Assembly: GCF_021049285.1 (NCBI RefSeq)
Contig: NZ_CP088017.1
Span: 3,173,380-3,237,379, forward strand
Source: Ruania halotolerans
GTDB taxonomy: Bacteria > Actinomycetota > Actinomycetes > Actinomycetales > Beutenbergiaceae
Reading direction: 5' to 3'
DNA: 64,000 nucleotides
A model generated the notes under the pieces. The model saw only the letters and a list, made by a program, of their open reading frames with translations, made no database searches and was not told the origin of the DNA. Of this stretch, positions 8,349 through 16,563 are shown one piece after another (the stretch's first letter is position 1; every line of letters begins with the position of its first letter). A program made the position numbers and the translations under genes.

Positions 8349-8363
8349 TGGCCGACGGCGGCC

Positions 8364-8378
8364 CTCGCCCAGGGCGAG
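8364..8378 (+). terminator. Hairpin after the VOC gene
   Basis: CTCGCCC and GGGCGAG pair perfectly around one base, 15 bp after the VOC stop. An alternative pairing CCCAGGG (8368) with CCCTGGG (8388) overlaps it. There is no U-tract, as usual in high-GC actinobacteria. Confidence 0.45.
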
Positions 8379-8396
8379 CACATCTCACCCTGGGCG

Positions 8397-8402
8397 TAGG
8401 GT
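8397..8402 (+). promoter_or_regulatory. Candidate -10 box of the SRPBCC gene (leaderless)
   Basis: TAGGGT followed by seven bases and ATG 8410. Confidence 0.4.
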
Positions 8403-8409
8403 CACCGGT

Positions 8410-9042
8410 ATGGGGAACCGGGGGATCTATGTGGAGATCCATGTGCAGGCGCCGATGGATCAGGTCTGGAATCTGAGCCAGGATCCTGCGCAGCACTCGC
8501 GGTGGGATCTGCGGTTCTCCTCGATCACTCCCACAACCCCCACCGTCGATGGAGCGATGCGCTTCACCTATACCCGTCGCACGCCGTTGCGCACTGTGGC
8601 CGGCGATGGGATCAGCATCGGTGAGCACCGCCGCCGGGACGGCACCCGCACCTCGGCGCTGCGCTTCGCCACGACGGACCGCCTCTCTCCGATCCGATCC
8701 GGGCGCGGGTACTGGCGTTACGTACCCACCGACACGGGCGTGCGGTTTCTCACTGGATACGACTACGAGCCAGGCTGGGGCCGCCTGCTGGACCGGCTCG
8801 TCCGGCCCTTGCTCGGTTGGGCGACGGCCTGGAGCTTCGACCGATTGCGGATCTGGGCCGAACGCGGCGAGGCACCGGAAGAGTGGCCGATCCACAGCGT
8901 GCTGTGGTTCTGGCGCCCGGACCGGCCCCGTGCGCGAGAGTGTCTGCGCGCACCACGCGGCGGCCGCCGTCGGGACGATCATTTACGGGCGGCGCCCAGA
9001 ACTCTCGCCGCACTTCGCAATCCGGAAGGAGACCATTCGTGA
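8410..9042 (+). CDS. SRPBCC (START-like) family protein
   Basis: Predicted soluble 210-residue protein with a hydrophobic ligand pocket. The start YVEIHVQAPMDQVWNLSQDP is the standard first strand and helix of polyketide-cyclase/SRPBCC proteins, then comes a beta-sheet region and a long C-terminal helix (RLLDRLVRPLLGWATAWSF). The last 30 residues are arginine- and proline-rich and look disordered. The stop overlaps the GTG of the following DUF4166 gene by 4 bp, so the two proteins are made together. No catalytic residues can be named and the ligand is unknown. Confidence 0.82.
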   Translation: MGNRGIYVEIHVQAPMDQVWNLSQDPAQHSRWDLRFSSITPTTPTVDGAMRFTYTRRTPLRTVAGDGISIGEHRRRDGTRTSALRFATTDRLSPIRSGRGYWRYVPTDTGVRFLTGYDYEPGWGRLLDRLVRPLLGWATAWSFDRLRIWAERGEAPEEWPIHSVLWFWRPDRPRARECLRAPRGGRRRDDHLRAAPRTLAALRNPEGDHS

Positions 9043-9707
9043 CGTCGATCTTCGCCCGCGCCATGGGTGCCGAGTTCGACCGACTACACCCGATGATGCA
9101 GCGACGCTTCGGTGTGGGCCTGGACTCCGGGCAAGCATGTACGGGGCGCGGGGTGATGTGGGAGGTTCGCCGCGGACCGTGGTGGACGGTGCCGTTCCTT
9201 CAAATCGGAAGGCTGCGGAACATCCTGGTGCCGGACGTGGGAACACTGGTGCCCTTCACAGTGGAGAACTACCCCTATCGCGACCCATTCGGCCGCGAGA
9301 CGGTCACCGTGGTCCGCGAGTACGCGATTGGCGGCAAGCAGCGGCGCTTCGACGCCACGATGACCCTGGCCGACGGCGCCATCGTGGACTACCTCGGCAC
9401 GCACCAGCACCTCGCAGTGGACCTGGACCTTCATGCCGATGATCGCGGCGGGCTGGTGCTCACCTCGGACGCGCAGCGGTTCTATGCCGGGCCGATCGGG
9501 TTCACGTTCCCGATGCTGTTCAGCGGTCGCGCCCGCCTGCGCGAGTGGTATGACGACGACGAGCAGCAGTTCCACATCGACCTGCGGGTGGTGAACTCGG
9601 TGTTCGGTTTCCTATTCGGGTACCGCGGCGCCTTCACCTGCGAGTGGACGCCCGCGGACGAGGCGCCGGACCGGCTCAAGCCGGTGCGCCATGAGCGCCG
9701 CACGTGA
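9039..9707 (+). CDS. DUF4166 domain protein
   Basis: A 222-residue protein of the DUF4166 family, often found fused or adjacent to saccharopine-dehydrogenase-like or SRPBCC proteins; function not established. The opening IFARAMGAEFDRLHPMMQRRFG and the closing segment VVNSVFGFLFGYRGAFTCEW are the typical conserved ends. GTG 9039 is chosen because it is preceded by GGAAGGAGA and overlaps the previous stop as GTGA; the same frame is open further upstream but only in the shadow of the SRPBCC gene. No signal peptide or membrane segment. Convergent with the LysR gene 30 bp away. Confidence 0.82.
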   Translation: MTSIFARAMGAEFDRLHPMMQRRFGVGLDSGQACTGRGVMWEVRRGPWWTVPFLQIGRLRNILVPDVGTLVPFTVENYPYRDPFGRETVTVVREYAIGGKQRRFDATMTLADGAIVDYLGTHQHLAVDLDLHADDRGGLVLTSDAQRFYAGPIGFTFPMLFSGRARLREWYDDDEQQFHIDLRVVNSVFGFLFGYRGAFTCEWTPADEAPDRLKPVRHERRT

Positions 9708-9737
9708 ACCGCACAGGTCCCCACGTGCTCCGCGAAG

Positions 9738-10628
9738 TCACCGCACCTGGTCGGGCGGTGTCATGTCCTCCACGCGGGCGAGGAATGCCCGGGCCGCAGG
9801 GCTCGGGTTGAAATCGCTCCAGGCGAGGTATTCGGAGCGCGCCGGTCCATCGACCACGGGGACTGTGGCAAGCCCGGGATCCTCCGGCACGAACCGCGAG
9901 GGGAGAAAGGTGATCGCGAGGTTCGCCCGGACCAGGGCCATCATCAAGTCGGTAGCCATCACCTCGAATGCGACGTGGCGCTCCAGGCCAGCCGCTTCGA
10001 AGGCGAGATCGCTCTGCGCCCGACCCGGCGTCCCCGAGGGAAAGTCGGCGAAGACCTCACCCACGAGTTCGCTGAGCCGAAGGCACTGAGCGTCCGCCAA
10101 CGCGTGTTCCCGGGGCAAGACGATCACAAGGCGGTCCGATCCCAGCAGCCGCCATGCCACTCCCTTCGGGTCCTGCCCGTCAGGCAACCCCAGGAAACCG
10201 ACGTCGATGGTGCTTCGCGCGATCGACGTCTGGAGTACGTCGCTGGCGGCAACCCGCATCGTGATCCCCACCTCGGGGTGTGCGCGATGGAATGCCGCGA
10301 GCACCCGGGGCACGTCAATGGCAGTCACGGTGGGGATGACCCCGACGGTCAGTCGACCACGGACCTGTCCGGCAGCCGCCGATGCCTCCGCTGCCGCACG
10401 TTCGGCCGCCTCCAGGCTCGCCCGTGCAGCCGGGAGGAAGGCCGCGCCAGCAGGAGTCAGCTCGACCCGCCGACTTGTCCGGGCGAACAGCCGCACGCCC
10501 AGTTCCGCTTCCAGCGCCTTCACCTGGTGGCTGAGTGCGGACTGCACCACGAAGCACTTCGCAGCAGCGCGCGTGAAGTTGGACTCTTCGGCGACCGCCA
10601 CGACGTAGCGGAGTTGCTGCAGTTCCAT
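9738..10628 (-). CDS. LysR family transcriptional regulator
   Basis: A 296-residue regulator. The N-terminal winged helix runs MELQQLRYVVAVAEESNFTRAA and continues through AAKCFVVQSALSHQVKALE, then the periplasmic-binding-like effector domain starts near residue 90 (GRLTVGVIPTVTAID). ATG 10628 is chosen over an upstream in-frame start because LysR proteins begin directly at this helix. It diverges from an EamA transporter gene over 79 bp that contain a T-N11-A dyad, the normal LysR arrangement, so it probably activates the transporter and the reductase behind it. The effector is unknown. Confidence 0.92.
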   Translation of the reverse strand: MELQQLRYVVAVAEESNFTRAAAKCFVVQSALSHQVKALEAELGVRLFARTSRRVELTPAGAAFLPAARASLEAAERAAAEASAAAGQVRGRLTVGVIPTVTAIDVPRVLAAFHRAHPEVGITMRVAASDVLQTSIARSTIDVGFLGLPDGQDPKGVAWRLLGSDRLVIVLPREHALADAQCLRLSELVGEVFADFPSGTPGRAQSDLAFEAAGLERHVAFEVMATDLMMALVRANLAITFLPSRFVPEDPGLATVPVVDGPARSEYLAWSDFNPSPAARAFLARVEDMTPPDQVR

Positions 10629-10643
10629 TGATCTATCTTCTCC

Positions 10644-10658
10644 ATCGATTGATGCGAT
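10644..10658. promoter_or_regulatory. Candidate LysR-box in the divergent promoter region
   Basis: ATCG and CGAT flank a 7-bp centre, and T10645 to A10657 gives the T-N11-A spacing of LysR sites. It lies just upstream of the lysR start. Confidence 0.45.
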
Positions 10659-10707
10659 GACAACCATGTGTTGGACTCATTGGTGATCGGGATCGCACCA
10701 TGGGTTC

Positions 10708-11622
10708 GTGACCACCACAACGACGCCCCTCCCAGCCGTGAGCTCGCAAGCGGGATTGATCGCACGGACGGCGCTCGCGCCCGCTGTCTGGGGTACGACC
10801 TACCTCGTCACCACCGAGCTACTCCCCGCGGGCCACCCGTTGTTCGCGGCGCTGATGCGCGCCCTTCCGGCTGGACTGCTCGCGCTCGCTCTCACGCGCA
10901 CGCTGCCCCGCGGCACGTGGCTCTGGAAAGCGGTAGTACTGGGCACGCTCAACATCGGTGCGTTCTTTCCGCTGCTGTTCGTCACCGCCGAGCGCCTGCC
11001 CGGGGGCGTGGCGGCCACCCTCGGGGCCATTCAACCGATTCTCGTCACCTTCCTGGTGATCGGTGTGCTCGGCGAACAGCTTTCTCGATGGCGGCTGGGC
11101 TGGGGAATCGTCGGCGTTCTTGGCGTCGGCCTGGTGGTCCTCGGCCCGGAAGCGGCACTCGACCCACTCGGGATCCTCGCCGGGATCGCCGGGGCTGCGT
11201 CGATGAGCCTGGGCGTCGTGCTCACCAAGCGCTGGGGCCGCCCACCAGGTGTCGGTCCGCTCGCCCTCGCCGGATGGCAGCTCGGCGCGGGCGGCATCGT
11301 TCTGCTGGTGCCGACCCTCCTCGTGGAGGGAGTGCCCGCCCAGATCGATGGGCCGGCAGTGGCCGGCTACTTGTGGCTCGGCCTGGTGGGAGGACTGCTC
11401 GCATACGGACTCTGGTTTGCGGGAATCCGCCAGCTTCCCGTGACGGCGACCGCCCTGCTGGTGCTGCTCTCTCCTCTGGTCGCGGCGGTACTCGGCGCGC
11501 TCCTGATCGGCGAGCGGCTCACCCCGGCCCAGGGGATCGGTTTCGCTCTGGCGCTGGCCGCGATGGTCGCCGGACAGCTCGCACCAGGACAACGTACACC
11601 TCACCGACAGACGAAGGACTGA
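10708..11622 (+). CDS. EamA (DMT superfamily) transporter
   Basis: Inner-membrane carrier of 304 residues with about ten hydrophobic segments arranged as two EamA repeats: the first includes VWGTTYLVTTELLP and LFVTAERLPGGVAATLGAIQP, the second starts near residue 155 and has GLLAYGLWFAGIRQLP. Family members export metabolites such as amino acids, purines or dyes; the substrate is not visible. The GTG start follows the divergent LysR gene region. The next gene starts two bases after the stop, so the transporter and an NAD(P)-binding protein form one unit under probable LysR control. Confidence 0.88.
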   Translation: MTTTTTPLPAVSSQAGLIARTALAPAVWGTTYLVTTELLPAGHPLFAALMRALPAGLLALALTRTLPRGTWLWKAVVLGTLNIGAFFPLLFVTAERLPGGVAATLGAIQPILVTFLVIGVLGEQLSRWRLGWGIVGVLGVGLVVLGPEAALDPLGILAGIAGAASMSLGVVLTKRWGRPPGVGPLALAGWQLGAGGIVLLVPTLLVEGVPAQIDGPAVAGYLWLGLVGGLLAYGLWFAGIRQLPVTATALLVLLSPLVAAVLGALLIGERLTPAQGIGFALALAAMVAGQLAPGQRTPHRQTKD

Positions 11623-11624
11623 TC

Positions 11625-12266
11625 GTGATCATCGCCGTCTTCGGCGCCACCGGCACTGCCGGTAGCGCCGTCACCTCCGAAGCGCTCTCTCGGGGGCACC
11701 ACGTCATCGCTGTTTCCCGCACCCCTGGACGGGACTCGGCACAACTCAGCTGGCGGAGCATCGATCTTGACGCAGGGGAGAAGCTCGAGCCGATCCTGGC
11801 GCACACCGATGTCGCGGTCCTCACCGTCCGGCCAGATCCGGGTCAGGAACACCGGATCGTGCAGTGGACGTCGACATTCCTTGATGCGGCGGCTGCCACC
11901 GAAACGAGGGTCATCGTGATCGGCGGTGCCGCTGCCCTCCGCACTCCCGGCAGCACGCAGACCCTCGTCGCCGACGACCCCGCGTACGTCGCACCGCAGT
12001 GGGCATCCGTGGCGCGTGCCAGCCTCGAGCAGTTCCGTGCCTGCGTCCGCCACTCCTCCTCGCGATGGACGTACCTGAGCCCGCCGGCCATCCTGGAACC
12101 AGGCCCGGGCGCCGGTACCTATCGCCGAGGTACCACGCGGCTTCTCACCAACGCCGACGGCGTCTCACAGATCACCGCCGGTGACCTCTCGCTCGCCGTG
12201 CTCGACGAGGTGGAGAGCCCCCAGGGTGACCAGCACTTCACCGTCTGCGCAGCCGATCCGCCCTAG
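11625..12266 (+). CDS. NAD(P)-binding oxidoreductase (atypical SDR, NmrA/YwnB-like)
   Basis: A 213-residue single-domain Rossmann protein. IIAVFGATGTAGSAV at the N-terminus is the GxxGxxG dinucleotide motif; the order of strands and a C-terminal segment with AGDLSLAVLDEVE fit atypical short-chain dehydrogenases that bind NAD(P)H as reductase or redox sensor. No classic YxxxK catalytic pair is evident. GTG 11625 is preceded by AGGA and lies two bases after the EamA stop, so it is co-expressed with the exporter. Substrate unknown. Confidence 0.8.
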   Translation: MIIAVFGATGTAGSAVTSEALSRGHHVIAVSRTPGRDSAQLSWRSIDLDAGEKLEPILAHTDVAVLTVRPDPGQEHRIVQWTSTFLDAAAATETRVIVIGGAAALRTPGSTQTLVADDPAYVAPQWASVARASLEQFRACVRHSSSRWTYLSPPAILEPGPGAGTYRRGTTRLLTNADGVSQITAGDLSLAVLDEVESPQGDQHFTVCAADPP

Positions 12267-12287
12267 TGGTGCCCGAATGCACAGCAG

Positions 12288-12313
12288 GTTCGGCGCGGGA
12301 TTTCACGCCGAAC
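12288..12313 (+). terminator. Hairpin between oxidoreductase and CYTH genes
   Basis: GTTCGGCG (12288-12295) and CGCCGAAC (12306-12313) pair perfectly over 8 bp around a 10-base loop, 22 bp after the oxidoreductase stop. Confidence 0.5.
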
Positions 12314-12326
12314 GGCCAGCACGGCG

Positions 12327-12332
12327 TAGCGT
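12327..12332 (+). promoter_or_regulatory. Candidate -10 box of the CYTH gene (leaderless)
   Basis: TAGCGT followed by seven bases and ATG 12340. The AGGAG two bases from the ATG is too close to serve as a normal ribosome site, which favours a leaderless start. Confidence 0.4.
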
Positions 12333-12339
12333 AGGAGCC

Positions 12340-12978
12340 ATGAGTGAGGCCGGATACGGCGACTTCGAGTTCGAGCGCAAGTTCTTCGTGCGCTCCTTGC
12401 CCACCGACCTGTGGGACGAACCTGCGCCGGATGTGATCGTGCAGTCCTACTTCCTCGCCTCCGAGGGGTACGCCCTGCGGGTGCGACTGCAAGCTCCTGC
12501 ACCCGCAGCGCTGGTGGGCAGGGCTGGCGACCTCGATGCCGGGACCGTCCTGAACGAATTGTCCGGGCAGTGGGAGCTGTGCACTCTGACCGCCAAGGGC
12601 CCGGCCGCCGGCGGTACCCGCTACGAGGCCGAGCGGGAGCTTGACCCCATCGTGGCCGAGGAGATGGTGCGCCGCGGTGGTGCGAAGGTGATCAAACTGC
12701 GCCATGCGATCTGGCTCGGTGAGGACGGCTGGGTACTGGACCAGTTCCTGGGCACCAATGCGCCCCTGGTGATCGCCGAGTGTGAGCGGGAGAGCCCGGT
12801 CACGGACCTGACCATCCCGGCCTTCTGCGCCACGGAGATCTCCGATGACGCCCGCTTCGCCAACGAGCAGCTGGCCGCCCGCCCGTACTCGGCGTGGTCG
12901 CGTCAGTTCAAGAGCGAGCTGGCTACCAGCGGCCCCCGTTACCTGCAAACGTTCGGGCCCAACACCTCCGGCCACTGA
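12340..12978 (+). CDS. CYTH domain protein (triphosphate tunnel metalloenzyme)
   Basis: A 212-residue cytosolic protein. The N-terminal FEFERKFFV carries the ExExK signature of the CYTH/triphosphate tunnel family, whose bacterial members hydrolyse inorganic triphosphate or nucleoside triphosphates in a beta-barrel lined with charged residues. Paired Arg/Lys/Glu strands (YALRVRLQ, CTLTAKGPA, YEAERELD, VIAECERES) are present. The exact substrate is not known. The frame is open further upstream, but ATG 12340 begins right before the signature strand and has a leaderless-type promoter. It stands alone between deoC and the EamA unit. Confidence 0.88.
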   Translation: MSEAGYGDFEFERKFFVRSLPTDLWDEPAPDVIVQSYFLASEGYALRVRLQAPAPAALVGRAGDLDAGTVLNELSGQWELCTLTAKGPAAGGTRYEAERELDPIVAEEMVRRGGAKVIKLRHAIWLGEDGWVLDQFLGTNAPLVIAECERESPVTDLTIPAFCATEISDDARFANEQLAARPYSAWSRQFKSELATSGPRYLQTFGPNTSGH

Positions 12979-13071
12979 CCCTCACCGGGGCACGTTGGCG
13001 GGCATTCGCGGCCTGATCTCCGGCCACCACCTTGCCGACACGACCCTGCCCTCTGCCCGGGGTGCCACGTC

Positions 13072-13077
13072 TACACT
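13072..13077 (+). promoter_or_regulatory. Candidate -10 box of deoC (leaderless)
   Basis: TACACT followed by seven bases and ATG 13085; the best-matching -10 box among the leaderless candidates here. Confidence 0.5.
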
Positions 13078-13084
13078 CGAGAGC

Positions 13085-14158
13085 ATGACTGCGATGTCCC
13101 CTGCGCCCCCTACCGAGCCGGTGCGCTCAACCAGTCCGGTGCGCTCGAGCAGCGGCGGCACCCACCCGGCCGCCCGCACGGCGGACCAGGTCGCGGCAGA
13201 CGCGAGCGCCGTCGTCGGATCAGCCGATCTCAGCAACGGTGCCCTGCGCACGTTCCTCCACGGCCTTCCGGGCGTGGACAAGGTCGGCCTGGATGCTCGT
13301 GCGGCCACTCTCGGGACCCGGTCGATCAAGACGACCGCCAAGGCATGGGCGTTGGACACGATCATCTCGATGATCGACCTGACCACCCTCGAAGGTGCCG
13401 ACACCCCCGGCCGGGTGCGCTCCCTCGTCGCCAAGGCACGCACCCCCGAACCGGCCGATCCCAGCTGCCCCCGGCCGGCCGCCGTCTGCGTGTACGGGGA
13501 CATGGTGACTGTGGCCAAGGAGGCCCTGGGGTCGTCCTCGGGAATCAACGTCGCCGCCGTGGCGACGGCGTTCCCCGCCGGGCGAGCGGGCCGCACCGCC
13601 CGGATCGCCGACACCACCGACGCCGTGAAGGCCGGCGCCGAGGAAATCGACATGGTGATCGACCGCGGCGCGTTCCTTTCTGGCCACTACCGGAAGGTGT
13701 TCGACGACATCGTCGCCGTCCGGGAGATCTGCCAGCAGCGCACCGGTGAGCCAGCGCACCTGAAGGTGATCCTGGAGACCGGCGAACTCGCCACCTACGA
13801 CAATGTGCGCCGCGCCTCCTGGCTGTCGATGCTGGCCGGAGCTGACTTCATCAAGACCTCGACCGGGAAGGTCTCCCCCGCCGCCACCCTGCCAGTGACA
13901 GTGCTCATGCTGGAGGCGGTGCGAGACTTCCTCGCGGCCACCGGCGTCCACGTAGGAGTCAAGCCGGCCGGTGGGATCCGTACCTCGAAGGATGCGATCA
14001 AGTACCTGGTGGCCGTGAACGAAGTGGCCGGGGAAGCCTGGCTGGAGCCGGAGTTCTTCCGGTTCGGCGCCTCATCCCTGCTCAATGACGTGCTGCTGCA
14101 GCGGCAGAAGCTCAGTACGGGCGCCTACTCCGGCCCCGACTATGTGACGATCGACTAG
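13085..14158 (+). CDS. deoC: Deoxyribose-phosphate aldolase, long eukaryote-like form
   Basis: Class I aldolase splitting 2-deoxyribose-5-phosphate into acetaldehyde and glyceraldehyde-3-phosphate. The Schiff-base lysine is Lys257 in ADFIKTSTGK and the second active lysine Lys293 in VKPAGGIRT. At 357 residues it is much longer than E. coli DeoC (about 260); the extra N-terminal region (first about 35 residues low-complexity Ser/Pro/Thr, then a helical segment with VGLDARAATLGTRSIKTTAKAW split by GL and TR motifs) and the C-terminal YVTID match the DERA type found in animals and some actinobacteria. The start has a leaderless -10 box. Two aldehyde dehydrogenase genes follow, an obvious sink for the acetaldehyde. 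Confidence 0.93.
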   Translation: MTAMSPAPPTEPVRSTSPVRSSSGGTHPAARTADQVAADASAVVGSADLSNGALRTFLHGLPGVDKVGLDARAATLGTRSIKTTAKAWALDTIISMIDLTTLEGADTPGRVRSLVAKARTPEPADPSCPRPAAVCVYGDMVTVAKEALGSSSGINVAAVATAFPAGRAGRTARIADTTDAVKAGAEEIDMVIDRGAFLSGHYRKVFDDIVAVREICQQRTGEPAHLKVILETGELATYDNVRRASWLSMLAGADFIKTSTGKVSPAATLPVTVLMLEAVRDFLAATGVHVGVKPAGGIRTSKDAIKYLVAVNEVAGEAWLEPEFFRFGASSLLNDVLLQRQKLSTGAYSGPDYVTID

Positions 14159-14173
14159 AAGGCAGCGACACTG

Positions 14174-15616
14174 ATGCCCCGATTCGAATACGCTCCCGCT
14201 CCGGAGTCGCGCGCCGTCGTCGACATCGACTCCTCCTACGGCCTGTTCATCGACGGTGAGTTCACCCAGGGCTCCTCCGGGCAGGCGATGAAGACGGTCA
14301 ACCCAGCCACCGAGGAGGTGCTCGCCGAGGTTGCGGTGGCCGACGAGGCGGACGTTGACCGTGCCATCAAGGCCGCCCGCAAGGCCCAGGAGAAGGTCTG
14401 GGGCCCGATGCCCGGATCCGAACGGGCCAAATATCTCTTCCGGATCGCCCGCCTGCTCGCCGAGCGAGCTCGGGAGTTCGCGGTGCTGGAGACACTCGAC
14501 AACGGCAAGCCGATCCGCGAGTCACGCGATGTGGATGTGCCCACTGCCGCTGCACACTTCTTCTATTACGCCGGCTGGGCGGACAAGCTCGAGCACGCCG
14601 GATTCGGGTCGAACCCCACGCCACACGGCGTGGCCGCACAAGTGATCCCGTGGAACTTTCCCCTGCTGATGCTCGCGTGGAAGATCGCTCCCGCGCTGGC
14701 CGCCGGGAACACCGTGGTGCTCAAGCCGGCCGAGACCACGCCGCTCACCGCCCTGCTGTTCGCGGACCTGCTCCGGCAGGCCGACCTGCCCGCCGGGGTG
14801 GTGAACATCGTGACCGGCGCCGGGCCGACCGGCCAGACCCTGGTGACCCACCCGGGAGTGGACAAGGTGGCCTTCACTGGGAGCACCGCCGTCGGGCGGC
14901 AGATCGCCCGCCAGCTCGCCGGGACCCGCATCCCTGCCACCCTGGAGCTGGGGGGAAAGGCCGCGAACATCGTGTTCGACGATGCCGCCCTGGATCAGGC
15001 GATCGAGGGCATCGTGAACGGCATCTTCTTCAATCAGGGGCAGGTGTGCTGCGCCGGGTCCCGGCTGCTGGTGCAGGAGTCGATCGCCGATGAGCTCGTG
15101 GACCGGCTCAAGGACCGCTTGGGCACCCTCAGGGTGGGTGACCCGATGGACAAGAACACCGATGTGGGTGCAATCAACTCGGCCCGCCAGCTGGACCGGA
15201 TCCGCGAACTCACCCAAGCCGGAGAGGACGAGGGTGCCACCCGCTGGACCAGCGACTGTGCGCTGCCCGAGACCGGCTGGTTCTTCGCGCCGACCGTGTT
15301 CACCGACGTCTCCGCCGCGCACCGGATCGCCCGGGAGGAAATCTTCGGGCCGGTGCTGAGCGTCCTGACGTTCCGCACCCCGGATGAGGCGGTGGCGAAG
15401 GCGAACAACACCCCGTATGGCCTCTCAGCAGGAATCTGGACCGAGAAGGGCTCGCGCATTCTCGCCATGGCGGACAAGCTCCGCGCCGGCGTGGTGTGGG
15501 CGAACACCTTCAACCGGTTCGACCCGACCAGCCCGTTCGGTGGGTACAAGGAGTCCGGGTACGGGCGCGAGGGTGGGCGCCACGGCCTTGGGCTGTATCT
15601 GAAGGAGTCGCGATGA
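14174..15616 (+). CDS. NAD(P)-dependent aldehyde dehydrogenase (ALDH16-like N-half)
   Basis: Full-length 480-residue ALDH. Cofactor and catalytic elements are all present: IPWNFPLLM, the Rossmann FTGSTAVG, the general base Glu258 in ELGGK, the nucleophile Cys292 in GQVCCAG, and the EEIFGPV and NTPYGL segments. It would oxidise an aldehyde to an acid. Placement 15 bp behind deoC suggests acetaldehyde from deoxyribose as substrate. Its stop overlaps the ATG of a second, catalytically incomplete ALDH protein (ATGA), and together the pair reproduces the domain order of ALDH16 proteins, in which an active domain is followed by a degenerate one. Confidence 0.92.
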   Translation: MPRFEYAPAPESRAVVDIDSSYGLFIDGEFTQGSSGQAMKTVNPATEEVLAEVAVADEADVDRAIKAARKAQEKVWGPMPGSERAKYLFRIARLLAERAREFAVLETLDNGKPIRESRDVDVPTAAAHFFYYAGWADKLEHAGFGSNPTPHGVAAQVIPWNFPLLMLAWKIAPALAAGNTVVLKPAETTPLTALLFADLLRQADLPAGVVNIVTGAGPTGQTLVTHPGVDKVAFTGSTAVGRQIARQLAGTRIPATLELGGKAANIVFDDAALDQAIEGIVNGIFFNQGQVCCAGSRLLVQESIADELVDRLKDRLGTLRVGDPMDKNTDVGAINSARQLDRIRELTQAGEDEGATRWTSDCALPETGWFFAPTVFTDVSAAHRIAREEIFGPVLSVLTFRTPDEAVAKANNTPYGLSAGIWTEKGSRILAMADKLRAGVVWANTFNRFDPTSPFGGYKESGYGREGGRHGLGLYLKESR

Positions 15617-16503
15617 GCACCACGACGGCGGCACGGGTAGACGTGCGCAAAACGTACAAGCTCTTCATCGGGGGGAAGTTCCCGCGCTCGGAGTCCGGGC
15701 GCACCTACGAGGTGTCCGACGCCAAGGGGCGCTTCGCGGCGAACGCCGCGCAAGCCTCCCGCAAGGACGCACGCGACGCGGTCCGAGCGGCCCGGGCTGC
15801 TCAGCCCGGGTGGGCCGGGGCGACGGCGTACAACCGTGGGCAGGTGTTGTACCGGGTGGCTGAGCTACTGGAGGGCCGCCGGGCACAGTTCGTCGCCGAC
15901 GTGGCCGCCGGTGAGGGGCTCTCGGCGCGGCGGGCCGAGGACGCAGTGTCCGCGGTGATCGACCGGTGGGTCTGGTACGCGGGCTGGACGGACAAGGTGG
16001 CCCAGGTGGCGGGGAACGCCAACCCGGTGGCCGGTCCGTACTTCAACCTCTCCGTGCCCGAGCCCACCGGCGTGGTGGCCGCGCTGGCGCCGCAGAAGTC
16101 CTCGTTGCTCGGGCTGGTCTCGGTGCTCGCGCCGATTCTGGTGACCGGGAACGCCGCGGTGCTGGTGGCCTCGCAGGATCGGCCGCTGCCGGCGATCACG
16201 CTCAGTGAAGTGCTCGCCACCTCGGATGTGCCCGGCGGCGTGGTCAACGTGCTCACCGGGAAGACGGCGGAGCTCGCCACTCCCCTGGCTCGTCATATGG
16301 ACGTCAACGCATTCGATCTGGCCGGCGCGGTCGGGGCTGCGGACCTGACCTGGGGCGAGGTGGAGGCGGACGCCGCCGAGAACCTCAAGCGCGTGCGGCG
16401 CCCGGCCAGGGACACTGAGCCGAACTGGAAGGACGAGCAGTCGCTGGCGGCGATCCTTGCGTTCACTGAGACGAAGACGGTGTGGCACCCGAAGGGGATG
16501 TGA
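15613..16503 (+). CDS. Catalysis-deficient aldehyde dehydrogenase half-protein
   Basis: A 296-residue protein with the N-terminal oligomerisation and cofactor region of the ALDH fold: YKLFIGGKFPRSESGRTYEV, then ARAAQPGWA and YAGWTDKVAQV, as in the preceding enzyme. NAD-binding hallmarks are altered (LAPQKSSLLGL where active enzymes have PWNFPLL; no FTGS) and the protein ends before any catalytic Glu or Cys. It is not a recent pseudogene by appearance: the reading frame is clean, codon use matches and it ends in a defined tail KTVWHPKGM. An AAGGAG inside the previous gene and a 4-bp overlap ensure co-translation. Probable role: structural or regulatory partner of the active ALDH. Confidence 0.85.
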   Translation: MSTTTAARVDVRKTYKLFIGGKFPRSESGRTYEVSDAKGRFAANAAQASRKDARDAVRAARAAQPGWAGATAYNRGQVLYRVAELLEGRRAQFVADVAAGEGLSARRAEDAVSAVIDRWVWYAGWTDKVAQVAGNANPVAGPYFNLSVPEPTGVVAALAPQKSSLLGLVSVLAPILVTGNAAVLVASQDRPLPAITLSEVLATSDVPGGVVNVLTGKTAELATPLARHMDVNAFDLAGAVGAADLTWGEVEADAAENLKRVRRPARDTEPNWKDEQSLAAILAFTETKTVWHPKGM

Positions 16504-16523
16504 GGCCCGGTTCCGGTGTGATT

Positions 16524-16560
16524 GCGATGCACTGAGTACGTCGACATCACATCGCATCGC
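16524..16560. terminator. Possible hairpin between convergent units
   Basis: GCGATGC (16524-16530) and GCATCGC (16554-16560) can pair over 7 bp around a 23-base loop in the 60-bp gap between the ALDH pair and the amino-acid importer. Weak evidence. Confidence 0.25.
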
Positions 16561-16563
16561 GGC

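Noticed and set aside
15613-16503. Second ALDH gene as a recent frameshift or truncation pseudogene
   Set aside because: The DNA behind the stop shows no ALDH catalytic sequence in any frame, the frame is clean and the gene is tightly coupled to its neighbour, so a short functional form is more likely.
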